Shown: positions 32,581-40,753 of the stretch, in pieces
Position numbering within the stretch: position 1 is the first letter of the stretch
How the letters are laid out: every line of letters begins with the position of its first letter
Source: Paenibacillus helianthi
Lineage (GTDB): Bacteria; Bacillota; Bacilli; Paenibacillales; Paenibacillaceae
Reading direction: 5' to 3'
Length of the DNA: 64,000 nucleotides
Assembly (NCBI RefSeq): GCF_001909055.1
Contig: NZ_LVWI01000001.1
Location: 1 to 64,000 of the forward strand
Translations under genes and position numbers: made by a program
The notes under the pieces: generated by a model
The model's database searches: none
What the model was told of the DNA's origin: nothing
What the model saw: only the letters and a program-made list of their open reading frames with translations

Positions 32581-34917
32581 TCAATACTTTACCGCTTCGG
32601 CCGCCTCCGGGTCAAAGTCCGCCACAATCAGCATATCCATATGCCTTGCATGCCGGAGCAAATAATGGACGAAGCTCTCTTTGAATAAGCTGCGCCACAG
32701 CGGCCTGCGTGAGTGTCCGATAATCAGCTGAGTGGTCTGTACTTCATTCATTCTGTAGAGCAGCTGCTGATGTACGACAGCACTGCTGCCCGCCAGAGCC
32801 ACCTCCATTTTCCCGCCCAGCCGTTCCGTCAAATGCCGCAGGGACCCCAGCCGCTTTTGCTCTTCGGGGGTATGGTGCCCTCCGCAATGAACATAGTGTA
32901 CATACCATTCTGCCTTGAGCCGGTGGGCAATACGGAAGCCGCGGCGGATTAGGCGCTCTGCACGCGGGCCGAGATCGACACAGACAAAGATGACCTCACG
33001 GCGGCTCCATGGGCCCCGCAGGGAGGGCTCCCGGTCCCACGCTTCCAGCCGTTCATCGACATCGTCCGCAATTTCACGAAGAGCCAGTTCGCGCAGAGCA
33101 ATCAGATTCCCAATCTTAAAAAAAGACTCTAAGGCCTGGTTCACTTTCTCCGTTGCATATATTTTCCCTTCCCGCATCCGCTCCTGCAGCATTTGTGGCG
33201 TAACGTCAATGAGTTCAACCTCACCGGCCATTTTCAAAACCGCATCAGGGACCGTTTCCCGGACACGAACGCCCGTCAGCTGTGCCACTGCGTCATTCAG
33301 GCTCTCCAGATGCTGAACATTCACGGTTGTGATTACGGAAATGCCGTTATCGAGCAGCCGCATAACATCCTCATAGCGCTTTTTGGTCACACTTCCGGGG
33401 ACATTGGTATGTGCCAATTCATCCACCAGCACGACCTCCGGGTGACGGGCAATAATGCTATCTGTGTCCATCTCCTCCAGCTGTGAGGACTGATACTGAA
33501 TGCGGGCCCGCGGAATCAGGGTCAATCCCCCGATTTGCCGTTGGGTCTCCTTCCTTCCATGTGTCTCCAGCAGACCTATGACAACATCAATGCCTTTCGT
33601 CAGCAGCAGATTCCCCTCTTGCAGCATTTTATAGGTTTTTCCAACACCAGGCGCCGCACCAATATAGACCTTGAATGTTCCGCGGTGAATCCGCTCAATT
33701 TTCTGTTCGATCTCCTGACTGGTTAACCGGTGAAAAGGTTCCTCCTTCCCTTTGGAGCCGGGCTTGATCGGCAATATCCGTTCCCCTTCCTGCTCTGCCC
33801 TGTCAGCCATCAGGAATACATCGATGTTCCGTGACTTTCGGAGGACCCGGTTAGCGATGGAGCCCTGCCACTTTTCCTGCCAGCGGCTTTTTTTGGAGTG
33901 CCCCATGACGATCCGGGTGACGTTATTCCGGATGGCATAACGTACCAATATTGCTGGGAGCAGACGCAGACTTGGAAGAGACAGCTCTTCGAAGCGGGCA
34001 TCGACCCGCTGGGCCAGCTTGGTGATCGCGCGTTTGAAGCTCTGCTGATCTTTCGTTAGCTGACGTTTTGTGAGCACAAAGGTTACCACCATAAGCTCAC
34101 CGTTCAGCCGCTTGGCGATTTGCTGTCCTCTTCTGACATACAGCGAACCGTTCCAATGATATTGCGTGGATACGAGAATCCGCTCAGTGGCGCCGGAAGG
34201 GCCAATTAACCCTTGCTCCTCCCGGTGTCTTTCCAGCGAATCATTGACCCCCTCGGCAACCAGACGGAGCGAGAGCTCACGGAGGACGCCGAGATTTCCG
34301 CGCCGGGTCAGCGCCGGAGGCGTCTCTCCGCCAAGAACCCCTTCTTCAATACGTTTTAATATGGTTTCGGGGGACACATCGATCAGGCGCACCTCATCCG
34401 CCAGCTCCAGCGTGTTGAGCGGAACCGTTTCCTCCGCACAGATGCCCGTTTTCTGCTGAATAATTTCGGCCATCCCAGCCAGCTCATACACGTTAATGGT
34501 AGTAATCACACTTATGCCGTGATCCATTAAATAACGGATATCGTCGAGTCGTGTCTCGAAACGGGCTCCTTCCCGGTTGCGGTGGGCCAGACTGTCCACC
34601 AAAAGGACCTCAGGATTGCGCTGAAGCAGAATATCGACAGGAAGATCCTTCTGTTCCTTTCCATCCTTGATCCAGTGAAGGCTAGGTACGCGCTCCAGAT
34701 TCACCAGTTGCTGAACAGTCTCCGCCCGTTGCATCGTCGAGACCGCACTGATCACCACATCGATCCCTTGCTGCTGCAAAAGCTTGCCTTCCTCCAGCAT
34801 GTGATAGGTCTTGCCTGAACCACTGACAGAACCGATGATGATCTTGAGACGGCCCCGGCGCAGGCGGTAGATGGAATACAGAATTTCTTCCGGAGTTTTA
34901 CGTTTATACGGGGACAT
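32581..34917 (-). CDS. Tandem KdpD sensor-region protein without kinase domain
   Basis: A 778-residue soluble protein made of two copies of the KdpD N-terminal unit (KdpD domain plus universal-stress-protein-like domain). Copy 1, about 1-375, has GSVSGSGKT and the altered motif VDSLAHRN. Copy 2, about 390-770, has canonical GAAPGVGKTYKML and VDELAHTN. No histidine kinase, HAMP or membrane segments are present. Kinase-less KdpD fragments are known in some bacteria, and the USP part of KdpD binds cyclic di-AMP in Staphylococcus; a role as regulatory partner of KdpD or KdpFABC is inferred. AAGGAGG lies 8 bases before the start. It is the last gene of the kdp structural operon, 68 bp after kdpC. 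Confidence 0.85.
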   Translation of the reverse strand: MSPYKRKTPEEILYSIYRLRRGRLKIIIGSVSGSGKTYHMLEEGKLLQQQGIDVVISAVSTMQRAETVQQLVNLERVPSLHWIKDGKEQKDLPVDILLQRNPEVLLVDSLAHRNREGARFETRLDDIRYLMDHGISVITTINVYELAGMAEIIQQKTGICAEETVPLNTLELADEVRLIDVSPETILKRIEEGVLGGETPPALTRRGNLGVLRELSLRLVAEGVNDSLERHREEQGLIGPSGATERILVSTQYHWNGSLYVRRGQQIAKRLNGELMVVTFVLTKRQLTKDQQSFKRAITKLAQRVDARFEELSLPSLRLLPAILVRYAIRNNVTRIVMGHSKKSRWQEKWQGSIANRVLRKSRNIDVFLMADRAEQEGERILPIKPGSKGKEEPFHRLTSQEIEQKIERIHRGTFKVYIGAAPGVGKTYKMLQEGNLLLTKGIDVVIGLLETHGRKETQRQIGGLTLIPRARIQYQSSQLEEMDTDSIIARHPEVVLVDELAHTNVPGSVTKKRYEDVMRLLDNGISVITTVNVQHLESLNDAVAQLTGVRVRETVPDAVLKMAGEVELIDVTPQMLQERMREGKIYATEKVNQALESFFKIGNLIALRELALREIADDVDERLEAWDREPSLRGPWSRREVIFVCVDLGPRAERLIRRGFRIAHRLKAEWYVHYVHCGGHHTPEEQKRLGSLRHLTERLGGKMEVALAGSSAVVHQQLLYRMNEVQTTQLIIGHSRRPLWRSLFKESFVHYLLRHARHMDMLIVADFDPEAAEAVKY

Positions 34918-34947
34918 CCGGGTGGCCTCCTTATAGGAAGATAAATT

Positions 34948-34975
34948 ACCCTGTCCGTGTGGAACCGAACAGGGT
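34948..34975. repeat. Hairpin between kdpC and the KdpD-like gene
   Basis: An imperfect inverted repeat (ACCCTGTCCG paired with CGAACAGGGT, one mismatch, short loop) sits in the 68-bp gap. No T-run follows on the minus strand, so it is more likely an RNA stability or processing element than a terminator. Confidence 0.4.
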
Positions 34976-34985
34976 AACCGCCTGA

Positions 34986-35570
34986 TTACTTAGCAGACAA
35001 TTCAAATAAAGCCTTATTCAGCTTCAGCACATTCACACGTTCTTCGCCGAACAATCCAAGTTCGCGGCCCTCTGTATGTGATTGAATTAATTGTTCAAGC
35101 TTATCCGAAGAAAGACCGGTCAGACTGCTGATTCTGGGAACCTGCACGATAGCCGAGGCGGGGGAAATATCCGGGTCCAGGCCCGAGCCAGAGTTCGTAA
35201 CCAGATCGATAGGCAGTTGATTCACAGGAACCTGCGGATTGTCCAGCTTCCACTGGGCGATAAAGTCGCTGGTACGCTTCAGCATATCCGTATTGGATGG
35301 GCCATAATTGTTCGAGCCCGAAGCCTCCGCTTTGTAATCAATGCTGGACACACGCCCGTGGAACAGCGCCGGATTGGTGAAGTTCTGACCAATCAGCTCG
35401 GAGCCGATAACCTGGCCCGCACTGTTCTTCAGCAGGCTGCCGTTCGCCTGTGAAGGCATTAGCACCTGGGCAATAGCAGTGGAAGCCAGCGGATACACAA
35501 CTCCGCAAAGAATAATAAATATGGCGCTAAGTCTTACTATGCTGAGTATATAAGAACTAGTGTTCTTCAT
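34986..35570 (-). CDS. kdpC: Potassium-transporting ATPase subunit C
   Basis: A 194-residue protein with one N-terminal membrane helix (residues about 9-33) and an extracytoplasmic domain containing GSELIGQNF and the conserved tail [21 protein letters not shown]. KdpC assists ATP binding and assembly in the KdpFABC high-affinity potassium pump. It follows kdpB by 39 bp in the leftward operon and has the usual length. Confidence 0.96.
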   Translation of the reverse strand: MKNTSSYILSIVRLSAIFIILCGVVYPLASTAIAQVLMPSQANGSLLKNSAGQVIGSELIGQNFTNPALFHGRVSSIDYKAEASGSNNYGPSNTDMLKRTSDFIAQWKLDNPQVPVNQLPIDLVTNSGSGLDPDISPASAIVQVPRISSLTGLSSDKLEQLIQSHTEGRELGLFGEERVNVLKLNKALFELSAK

Positions 35571-35609
35571 TCGTGACCCATCCTCTCTATCTTAACAATC
35601 CTATTAAGC

Positions 35610-37643
35610 TTATATCCAAATACTAACGAGCATATCAATGAGCTTAATGCCCAGAAAAGGAACCAGTACGCCTCCAAATCCATAGATGAAGATATTCCGG
35701 CGCAGCAGCTTGACAGAGCTCATTGGCTTATAGGATACCCCTCTCATGGCAAGGGGGATCAGGAGCGGAATAATAATCGCATTAAAGATCAGTGCCGAGA
35801 TAATAGCGGAGCTTGGCGATCCCAGCCCCATTACGTTCAGCACCTCCATTTCCGGAATCGCGAGCGTGAACATAGCAGGAATAATTGCAAAATATTTGGC
35901 GATGTCATTCGCAATACTGAAGGTAGTCAGGGCACCACGGGTCATCAGCAGCTGCTTGCCGATGGCAACGACCTCTATAATCTTGGACGGGTCTGAGTCC
36001 AAATCGACCATATTCGCCGCTTCCTTGGCGGCAGAGGTTCCGCTATTCATGGCAAGCCCCACATCCGCCTGGGCCAGAGCAGGAGCATCGTTCGTTCCGT
36101 CACCCGTCATGGCGACCAGCTTGCCTTCCTGCTGTTCTCGGCGAATGACTTCAATCTTATTCTCCGGCGTGCTTTCGGCGATAAAACCGTCTACTCCGGC
36201 TTCAGCAGCAATCGTTGCAGCGGTTAGCGGATTGTCACCGGTACACATAATCGTTTTGATGCCCATTTTGCGCAGCTCGTCAAATCGTTCCTTCATTCCG
36301 GGCTTCACGGTGTCTTTCAGATAAATAAGTCCGAATATCCGGTCGTCAACGGCTACCGCAAGCGGAGTTCCGCCTTTACCGGCTATTTCATTCGACCTTT
36401 TGTCCAGATTATCGGGAATCTGCCCGCCTTGGGATGAGACCCAGCGCTTCATGGAATCAACAGCCCCTTTACGGACCTTGCGTCCATCCTTCAGATCCAG
36501 TCCGCTCATTCGTGTTTCGGCACGGAACTCAATGATTTCTGCCTCTTCTGCCAGAACGGCCTGATAAGGATGACCCTGTTTTTTGATCAGTTCGATCACG
36601 GATCGGCCTTCCGGCGTCTCGTCCTTCAGTGAACTGACTGCTGCCCACCCTGCCAGTTCGGCTTCATTCTCATTCCCTACGGGGACAAATTCGCTGGCCA
36701 TACGGTTCCCGAAGGTGATGGTGCCTGTTTTATCGAGAATCATCGTATTGATGTCTCCGGCGGCTTCAACCGCTTTACCTGACATCGCCAGCACGTTGAA
36801 CTGGGTAACCCGGTCCATGCCTGCGATTCCGATTGCAGACAGTAGACCGCCGATGGTAGTAGGGATCAGACAGACCAGCAGCGCGATCAGAACGGGGATC
36901 TCCAAATCGACATTCAGATAAGCGGCAATCGGACGCAATGTGACTACGACAATCAGAAAGATAATGGTTAAGCTTATTAAAAGGGTATTGAGTGCAATTT
37001 CATTAGGTGTTTTCTGGCGTTTGGCCCCTTCGACAAGCGAGATCATACGGTCCAGAAACGATTCACCGGGATCACTGGTGATCCGAACCTTGATCTGATC
37101 ACTTACTACTCTTGTGCCGCCTGTGACAGAGTTGAAGTCTCCTCCAGCCTCCTTGATGACTGGCGCGGATTCTCCGGTAATCGCAGATTCGTCCACGGAA
37201 GCAAGGCCTTCAATGACTTCGCCGTCACCGGGAATGAGTTCTCCTTGGCTGATGACCACAATATCTCCTTTGCGCAGATCAGAAGAAGAAACGATCTTAA
37301 CAGCTCCGCCCACCAGCTTGTTTGCGGAAATATCCTGTTTCGTTTTCTTCAAGGTATCCGCCTGTGCCTTGCCTCGGCCTTCAGCCAGTGCTTCTGCAAA
37401 ATTAGCGAACAATACTGTAACCAGCAAAATCAAAAACACTGTAATATTGAAGCCTATGGAGTCTTCGGTATGGAAATAGCCGGGGGCCAACACCATCATT
37501 AGTACGACAATAGTGCCGATTTCTACAACGAACATCACCGGATTCTTCATCAAGGTCACCGGATTCAGCTTCATGAAGCTGTCCTTGACCGCACTTTGCA
37601 GAATAGGGCCGGTTAGCAGTTTCTTTTTAGGTATGGTACTCAT
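35610..37643 (-). CDS. kdpB: Potassium-transporting P-type ATPase subunit B
   Basis: A 677-residue P-type ATPase with the phosphatase motif TGES, the phosphorylation motif DKTGTIT, the nucleotide-binding KGA region and the hinge motif [11 protein letters not shown]. Membrane segments flank these in the expected order. It hydrolyses ATP to energise potassium uptake through KdpA. GGGAG lies 7 bases before the ATG. It starts 15 bp after the kdpA stop. Confidence 0.97.
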   Translation of the reverse strand: MSTIPKKKLLTGPILQSAVKDSFMKLNPVTLMKNPVMFVVEIGTIVVLMMVLAPGYFHTEDSIGFNITVFLILLVTVLFANFAEALAEGRGKAQADTLKKTKQDISANKLVGGAVKIVSSSDLRKGDIVVISQGELIPGDGEVIEGLASVDESAITGESAPVIKEAGGDFNSVTGGTRVVSDQIKVRITSDPGESFLDRMISLVEGAKRQKTPNEIALNTLLISLTIIFLIVVVTLRPIAAYLNVDLEIPVLIALLVCLIPTTIGGLLSAIGIAGMDRVTQFNVLAMSGKAVEAAGDINTMILDKTGTITFGNRMASEFVPVGNENEAELAGWAAVSSLKDETPEGRSVIELIKKQGHPYQAVLAEEAEIIEFRAETRMSGLDLKDGRKVRKGAVDSMKRWVSSQGGQIPDNLDKRSNEIAGKGGTPLAVAVDDRIFGLIYLKDTVKPGMKERFDELRKMGIKTIMCTGDNPLTAATIAAEAGVDGFIAESTPENKIEVIRREQQEGKLVAMTGDGTNDAPALAQADVGLAMNSGTSAAKEAANMVDLDSDPSKIIEVVAIGKQLLMTRGALTTFSIANDIAKYFAIIPAMFTLAIPEMEVLNVMGLGSPSSAIISALIFNAIIIPLLIPLAMRGVSYKPMSSVKLLRRNIFIYGFGGVLVPFLGIKLIDMLVSIWI

Positions 37644-37658
37644 CTTGTTCTCCCTCTC

Positions 37659-39335
37659 TTAACGTAAGGTCAAATATTCTGCAACCGGACCGAGAACCAC
37701 AACCGGCAGAAAGGTCAGTGCACCGATAATCAGCACCGTACCGATCAGAATTCCTGTAAATAGGCCATTGTCGGTGCGGAACGTGCCGATCGTCTCCGGA
37801 ACGGGCTTCTTACGGATCATGGAGCCGGCCACCGCCAGCATGGCGATAATGGATACATATCTTCCGAGCAGCATGACAATCCCTGTAAGTACATTCCAGA
37901 AGGTGGTGTTATCGGCCAGCCCTTCGAAACCCGAACCGTTGTTGGCCGCAGAAGAGGTGAACTCGTAGAGCACCTGCGTCATTCCATGGAAGCCCGGATT
38001 TGAGATGCTCCCCTTACCCAGCTCGGTCAAGAAGGCGGCAGCGGTAGGTGCCAGAATAATCAGCGGATGAATGAGTATTGCGATGGCGATCAGCTTCATT
38101 TCCCTCGCTTCTATTTTCCGTCCAAGGAACTCCGGCGTCCGCCCTACCATCAGACCGCAGAGGAACACTCCCAGGATCGCATACATCAGCATGTTGACTA
38201 GACCTACACCTTTGCCCCCGAACACATTATTCAGCATCATCAGGGACAGCGGAGTTATGCTGCCAAGCGGGGTGAGGGTGTCATGCATATTATTAACGCT
38301 ACCGGTAGTTGCCGCCGTTGTTACAGCAGTGAACAAAGAAGACTGCGCGATACCAAATCGGACTTCCTTCCCCTCCATACTGCCCTGGGAGGCGTCGATA
38401 CCCATGGCATTGATTGCCGGATTCCCTGCCGTTTCCGCGTAATAGTTGAGGCCCAGCAGCAATACGAACAAGGTCATCATCGCGCTGAAGATCATCCAGC
38501 CCTGACGTTTGTTTTTGGCAAATAATCCGTACATATAAGGCAGGGATGCGGGCAGCGTCCACATCGAGAGGATTTCAATGACATTCGTCAAAGGTGAAGG
38601 GTTCTCAAACGGATGGGCCGAGTTGGCTCCAAAGAATCCGCCGCCGTTCGTACCCAGGTGCTTGATCGATTCAAGTGAGGCAACCGGACCGATAGCGATC
38701 TGCTGTGAACCACCCTCAAGCGTTGTTACATGTAGCGATGGCTGTAGTGTCTGCGGAACCTGCAGGGCCACCAATACCAATGTCACCAGCAGGGCAAGCG
38801 GGAGAAAGATGCGGGTGATGGATTTCACGAAATCTTCGAAGAAATTCCCCACGGTGTCTCTTCCTGTAATGCCTCTCACAAAAGCGACTGCCACGGAGAA
38901 GCCGCTCGCCGCTGAAGTAAACATCATCATTGTAATGACAGCCATTTGCGAGAAATAGGATAGACCCGTTTCTCCGCTGTAATGCTGCAGATTGGTATTC
39001 GTCATGAAACTGATGACTGTATTGAACGTTAGTGACTGTTCCATGCCCCCGGTTCCATTGGGATTCATCGGAAGTGCGCCTTGCAGACGAAGGAACAAGT
39101 AACTGAAAGCAACCAGTACAATGTTTGTCCCCAGGAAGCTGATGGCATATCCCTTCCAAGTCATTCCCTCACGGTTCTTTAGTCCGCTCAGTTTGAATAT
39201 TCCACGTTCGAAGCCGCCAAATATGCGGTCCGTTCGGCTCGGTTCATTTGAGAATACATGATATAAATAAGTTCCTACTGGCTTAACCAGTAGCAGCAGT
39301 ATGACAATGACTGCGGCAATTTGCACAATACCCAC
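37659..39335 (-). CDS. kdpA: Potassium-transporting ATPase subunit A
   Basis: A 558-residue polytopic membrane protein with about ten helices and four pore-loop repeats, including TNTNLQHYSGETGLSYFSQM, GTNGGGFFGANSAHPFENP and TSSAANNGSGFEGL. It is the potassium-selective channel-like subunit. AAGGAGGGGCC precedes the start. It follows kdpF by about 53 bp. Confidence 0.97.
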   Translation of the reverse strand: MGIVQIAAVIVILLLLVKPVGTYLYHVFSNEPSRTDRIFGGFERGIFKLSGLKNREGMTWKGYAISFLGTNIVLVAFSYLFLRLQGALPMNPNGTGGMEQSLTFNTVISFMTNTNLQHYSGETGLSYFSQMAVITMMMFTSAASGFSVAVAFVRGITGRDTVGNFFEDFVKSITRIFLPLALLVTLVLVALQVPQTLQPSLHVTTLEGGSQQIAIGPVASLESIKHLGTNGGGFFGANSAHPFENPSPLTNVIEILSMWTLPASLPYMYGLFAKNKRQGWMIFSAMMTLFVLLLGLNYYAETAGNPAINAMGIDASQGSMEGKEVRFGIAQSSLFTAVTTAATTGSVNNMHDTLTPLGSITPLSLMMLNNVFGGKGVGLVNMLMYAILGVFLCGLMVGRTPEFLGRKIEAREMKLIAIAILIHPLIILAPTAAAFLTELGKGSISNPGFHGMTQVLYEFTSSAANNGSGFEGLADNTTFWNVLTGIVMLLGRYVSIIAMLAVAGSMIRKKPVPETIGTFRTDNGLFTGILIGTVLIIGALTFLPVVVLGPVAEYLTLR

Positions 39336-39388
39336 GAAGGCCCCTCCTTAAGTTGACACTCTCTCTTTTCGCATCATTCAATGAACCT

Positions 39389-39466
39389 TTAGAATTTCTC
39401 TGGATGAATCAAGGCATATACCAAATACAGAAACAGAAGTAAAGTTGCAGCAATAACCACCGTCAT
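39389..39466 (-). CDS. kdpF: Potassium-transporting ATPase small subunit F
   Basis: A 25-residue single-helix peptide with the typical ending LVYALIHPEKF. KdpF stabilises the KdpABC complex in the membrane. GGGGGGA lies about 7 bases before its ATG. Its start codon overlaps the stop of the upstream 36-residue ORF (ATGA), so the two should be translationally coupled. Confidence 0.9.
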   Translation of the reverse strand: MTVVIAATLLLFLYLVYALIHPEKF

Positions 39467-39573
39467 TGTTCCGTCCCCCCTGTATCGTCAGTCATATGTC
39501 CGCACCACTGTGCAAAGGCGTAAAGGAGTACGAAAAGCACCGCCAGAGCTGCCACCATATACACATCCATCAT
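39463..39573 (-). CDS. Small membrane peptide upstream of kdpF
   Basis: A 36-residue ORF (start MMDVYMVAALAVLFVLLYAF) with one hydrophobic helix and a short polar tail containing WCGHMTDDTGGTEQ. AGGAG lies about 10 bases upstream of the first ATG; the second ATG at 39570 is also possible. The overlap with kdpF argues that it is translated. Similar tiny membrane ORFs precede kdp genes in other bacteria, as I recall, but I know of no assigned function. Confidence 0.7.
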   Translation of the reverse strand: MMDVYMVAALAVLFVLLYAFAQWCGHMTDDTGGTEQ

Positions 39574-39630
39574 GTTCTTTGCCACTCCTCTCACTATCAT
39601 CTTTTGATCTCTTTCTCTTTTTCTTAAATT

Positions 39631-39698
39631 CAGCGTAACATTTCTGCCATTAGTTAAGGATTAGAGATTCCGGCAGCGAATTAAGATTGCATTAAGAT
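39631..39698 (-). promoter_or_regulatory. Candidate KdpE-controlled promoter of the kdp structural operon
   Basis: Two direct repeats attaagat about 11 bp apart (39680-39698) form an OmpR/KdpE-family type site; the same pair occurs upstream of kdpD at 43487-43505. Downstream on the minus strand lies TGTTACGCT, a possible extended -10 (complement near 39632-39642), without a good -35, as expected for an activator-dependent promoter. The repeat overlaps the stop codon of the 47-residue ORF. Confidence 0.55.
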
Positions 39699-39835
39699 TG
39701 GCGTGTCTCTTTATCGTCCTCATTCTCCTCATCAAGCAGGCTTTGCCAATAGTAATGGTCATAGAATTTTTTCACAACAAATAGAATTCCGGTTATGATG
39801 GAGATAAGACCTGCATTTTCAAAAAATTCATTCAT
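39692..39835 (-). CDS. Small membrane protein of 47 residues
   Basis: An ORF starting MNEFFENAGLISIITGILFV with one hydrophobic helix near the N-terminus and a charged, acidic C-terminal tail (LDEENEDDKETRQS). GGAG lies about 8 bases before the ATG. It lies between the kdpE terminator and the kdp structural operon, downstream of its own copy of the putative KdpE-type promoter. I do not recognise a family; a role in potassium or osmotic stress is suggested only by position. Confidence 0.6.
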   Translation of the reverse strand: MNEFFENAGLISIITGILFVVKKFYDHYYWQSLLDEENEDDKETRQS

Positions 39836-39870
39836 ACATAACTCCTTCTCTCTTCAGCTGTTCACTACCC

Positions 39871-39940
39871 TTCCAGCGTATCACTGAAGCCATTTATTCA
39901 GGATTAGGATTTGCCGGAGCAGATAAAGATCACGTTAAGG
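39871..39940 (-). promoter_or_regulatory. Second, diverged copy of the kdp-type promoter region
   Basis: This stretch aligns with 39631-39698 over about 70 bp with roughly two thirds identity by eye, including cagcgta, the block aggattag and a degenerate direct repeat (ataaagat at 39923, gttaagg at 39934). It precedes the 47-residue ORF on the minus strand. It is probably a duplicated promoter module. Confidence 0.45.
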
Positions 39941-39973
39941 TAAAGAGGAGAATCAAGATCATTTTCCGGACAA

Positions 39974-40024
39974 AAAAAGCGGAAGACCAAGGCTTATACT
40001 TACAGCCTTGGTCTTCCGCTTTTT
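39974..40024 (-). terminator. Terminator of kdpDE
   Basis: Arms 39974-39993 and 40005-40024 form a 20-bp stem of A/T ends on a GC-rich core with a loop of about 11 nt. On the minus strand it ends in a T run and lies 13 bp after the kdpE stop. It separates kdpDE from the structural operon. Confidence 0.9.
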
Positions 40025-40036
40025 ACACATGCCCGT

Positions 40037-40753
40037 TCAAATGGCTTTGTTGTCATCGCCAACCTGCAGCATCCGGTATCCGACACCGATATGCGTTTGA
40101 ATGAATTTGGGCTGCGAGGGAGTTCTCTCGATCTTTTTCCTTAAGGTGGCCATAAAAACACGCAGGGCGGGAATATCGTACGTGTGGCTGCCCCAGATTT
40201 CATGAAGAATGTAATTATGTGTCAGCACTTTACCCACATTTTTGGCGAGCAGGCCCAGCAGCTTGTATTCTATAGGGGTCAGATGAATTTCTTCTTCATC
40301 CAGCCATACACAGCCTGCCGCATAGTCGATTTTGAGGCCCTCATTCGTGAAAACAGAGGCATCCTTCAACAGCTTCTCGCTGTCATACCGGATGCGCCGC
40401 AGACTCACCCTGAGCCGGGCCAGCAGTTCCTCCACACTGAATGGTTTGGTCAAATAATCATCTGCTCCTGCGTCCAGTGCATCTATCTTGTCCCGGTCCT
40501 CGCTGCGGGCACTGACCACAATAATGGGAAGATTGGACCAGGAACGTACTTTTCGGATAATATCCACACCATCCATGTCCGGTAAACCTAAATCCAGGAT
40601 CATAAGATCGGGCTGCCCTGATACTGCTTCAAGGATAGAAGCTTCCCCGGTTTCAGCCGTATGGTACTTGTACCCTTGTGTCTCTAGTGTGGTGGTTATC
40701 AGCTTACGGATCGGTTTGTCGTCTTCAACAACGAGAATCAAAGGTTTATTCAT
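40037..40753 (-). CDS. kdpE: KdpE response regulator (OmpR family)
   Basis: A 238-residue two-domain regulator: receiver domain with the acidic pair VEDD, phospho-acceptor Asp in LMILDLGLPD and Lys in LTKPF, then a winged-helix DNA-binding domain (LTPIEYKLLGLLAKNVGKVL...). It activates kdp expression when phosphorylated by KdpD. I choose the ATG at 40753 (AGGAGG 9 bases upstream) rather than 40759, which is only 3 bases from that site. It overlaps the end of kdpD by 8 bp. Confidence 0.95.
   Translation of the reverse strand: MNKPLILVVEDDKPIRKLITTTLETQGYKYHTAETGEASILEAVSGQPDLMILDLGLPDMDGVDIIRKVRSWSNLPIIVVSARSEDRDKIDALDAGADDYLTKPFSVEELLARLRVSLRRIRYDSEKLLKDASVFTNEGLKIDYAAGCVWLDEEEIHLTPIEYKLLGLLAKNVGKVLTHNYILHEIWGSHTYDIPALRVFMATLRKKIERTPSQPKFIQTHIGVGYRMLQVGDDNKAI

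Noticed and set aside
34948..34975. Hairpin after kdpC as a terminator
   Set aside because: No T-run follows on the minus strand, and the next gene has its own ribosome site but no clear promoter, so co-transcription is more likely.
38716..39159. Leftward frame of 147 codons within kdpA
   Set aside because: Out-of-frame overlap with kdpA, whose pore motifs read through the same bases.
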